DNA of 50,821 bases, from assembly GCA_016872175.1 (NCBI GenBank), contig VHBA01000013.1, forward strand, positions 1 through 50,821. The letters run 5' to 3'. The first letter of the stretch is position 1; every line of letters begins with the position of its first letter. The position numbers were made by a program, and so were the translations under genes. Below, one piece after another: positions 49,961 to 50,821 of the stretch. Below the pieces are notes generated by a model. That model was not told the DNA's origin. It was given only the letters and a program-made list of their open reading frames with translations, and made no database searches. The DNA comes from Sphingomonadales bacterium (GTDB taxonomy: Bacteria; Bacteroidota; Bacteroidia; NS11-12g; UBA955).

Positions 49961-50464
49961 ATGATTTTTGGCGTGCTCAGCGATATTCATGATAATCTGC
50001 CTATGCTGGCGGCAGCTATTAAGCGTTTTTCGGGTGAAAAAGCGGAAGCTCTGGTTTTTTGCGGAGACTTTTGTTCGCCCTTTGCGGCCAAAATGCTGGC
50101 CGAATCAGGATTGCCTGTACATGCTGTATTTGGAAATAATGATGGAGATCGTTTCAACATCCAAAAAGTATGTGCAGATTACAGCAATATTAAATTTCAT
50201 GGTGAATACATTGGAGATCTGGATTCGCAGCTGCAGCTTGGTGGACTGAAAATTGGTGTTAGCCACTATCCTTTTTATGCCAAGACCATGATTAAGACCG
50301 GATGGTATGATTGTGTGTTTTACGGACACAATCATAAAGCTGAAAAACAAAAATTCGGCAACGCTCTGTTGCTGAATCCAGGCGAAGTAGCCGGTGTTTT
50401 TGGAAAGGCCAGCATTGGCATCATAGATGCTAAAAGCCTTAGCTCGGCAATTATAGACTTATAA
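49961..50464 (+). CDS. YfcE/MJ0936-type metallophosphoesterase
   Basis: 167 residues from ATG 49961; the long frame that starts far upstream covers the ferredoxin gene on the other strand and is rejected. The calcineurin-like metal motifs are complete: D-x-H in SDIHDN, GD in [13 protein letters not shown] in VSHYPF and GHNH in FYGHNHKAE. YfcE-like enzymes hydrolyse phosphodiesters with Mn2+. Physiological substrate unknown. The 3' end overlaps the convergent uridine kinase gene by 6 bases. Confidence 0.92.
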   Translation: MIFGVLSDIHDNLPMLAAAIKRFSGEKAEALVFCGDFCSPFAAKMLAESGLPVHAVFGNNDGDRFNIQKVCADYSNIKFHGEYIGDLDSQLQLGGLKIGVSHYPFYAKTMIKTGWYDCVFYGHNHKAEKQKFGNALLLNPGEVAGVFGKASIGIIDAKSLSSAIIDL

Positions 50465-50821
50465 CTTGCCTGAAATCTCCTGCAGGACTTCAGGATGTGC
50501 GTGTTTGACAATATACGCAATAATTTTCTTTGTATTTACTTCTGCCGGACCATCATTAACGATATGCAAATTACAGCGTTCTTTATGCGAAACAATGTGT
50601 TTATCCCAGGCAGGCATTACGTGATTATGCCACTGGTATAAGCTTCGTTCTCTGGGAATACCCCTCTCCCGCATATCCCTGTCGAGCCTTCGCTCCAGGC
50701 TCAATTGCATATCTGCTTCAATAAAAATTCTGCAAGACAGAAGGTTGTCAATTTCCGGGAAATCAAACACAAAGAGTCCTTCTGCAATTATCACAGGCGC
50801 AGATTCAATAATGTCGACCCT
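50459..50821 (-). CDS. udk: uridine kinase, C-terminal part (cut by window edge)
   Basis: The frame is open to the edge with no stop (the visible upstream part reads RVDIIESAPVIIAEGLFVFDFPEID), so the gene continues beyond the window. The PVIIAEGLFVFDF stretch, the FIEADMQLSLERRLDRDMRERGIPRE segment and a late HIVNDG strand are typical of uridine kinase/phosphoribulokinase-like NMP kinases. The Walker A would lie outside. Phosphorylates uridine and cytidine for nucleotide salvage. Some homologues phosphorylate other substrates, so the exact substrate is likely rather than certain. Confidence 0.85.
   Translation of the reverse strand, partial: RVDIIESAPVIIAEGLFVFDFPEIDNLLSCRIFIEADMQLSLERRLDRDMRERGIPRERSLYQWHNHVMPAWDKHIVSHKERCNLHIVNDGPAEVNTKKIIAYIVKHAHPEVLQEISGKL

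Overview
The window is about 51 kb of chromosome from a member of the Bacteroidota, probably an environmental lineage near the Chitinophagia/Sphingobacteriia (the finer placement is a guess). Four things support this: five secreted proteins with a C-terminal type IX secretion (T9SS) sorting domain, core promoter boxes of the Bacteroidota form TAnnTTTG, families largely confined to the phylum (DUF5777 barrel, BT_3928 family, IPExxxVDY family, MFS sugar permeases of the FHS type), and little use of Shine-Dalgarno sequences. I saw no tRNA, rRNA, CRISPR array, insertion sequence or prophage. The longest gene-free stretch is about 210 bases (434-641), which holds nested inverted repeats.

Layout. 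1-5.7 kb: partial SirB1-type transglutaminase-like gene, topA, a secreted M43 metalloprotease and a YraN-type nuclease, all on the minus strand. 5.8-14.6 kb, plus: lipB-lemA-TPM-TPM, uvrA, a repeat-bearing S74 surface protein and a sugar permease. 14.7-17 kb, minus: a translationally coupled trio (OB-fold membrane protein, YceI protein, DUF5777 barrel). 17-19.8 kb, plus: amidohydrolase and a T9SS cargo protein. 19.8-21.3 kb, minus: M28 peptidase. 21.4-26 kb, plus: a TetR regulator and the phenylacetyl-CoA epoxidase genes paaA, B, C and D, with a T9SS cargo gene inserted between paaA and paaB. 26-33.7 kb, minus: S8 protease, TPR protein, PstS-like lipoprotein, small membrane protein, sialidase-like T9SS protein and holA. 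33.7-34.2 kb, plus: a solitary HsdR-N-type nuclease. 34.1-40.8 kb, minus: a compact seven-gene run (DUF1599, BT_3928-like, ABC permease, aroK, class III aminotransferase, two related lipoproteins). 40.9-44.1 kb, plus: UvrD-type helicase-nuclease. 44.1-46.3 kb, minus: acpP-fabF-rnc. 46.4-48.3 kb, plus: IPExxxVDY protein and pyk. 48.3-50.8 kb: a conserved unknown, an NlpC/P60 hydrolase, a 2[4Fe-4S] ferredoxin, a YfcE-like phosphoesterase and a partial uridine kinase.

How the genes fit together. Most of the window is housekeeping: DNA topology and repair, replication, fatty acid synthesis, glycolysis, lipoylation and shikimate synthesis. Between these sit exported hydrolases and adhesin-like proteins. 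The paa cluster provides the ring-epoxidising step of aerobic phenylacetate breakdown. A palindrome at the start of the TetR gene is the obvious candidate operator for it. The reductase gene paaE and the rest of the pathway are not here.

The two most unusual signals are the secreted T9SS protein built into the cytoplasmic paa operon, and the repeated placement of TAnnTTTG boxes only 5-12 bases before start codons, which implies leaderless or nearly leaderless mRNAs. Gene starts given below were often shortened from the longest possible frame, using signal peptides, promoter boxes and family alignment from memory. No database search was possible.
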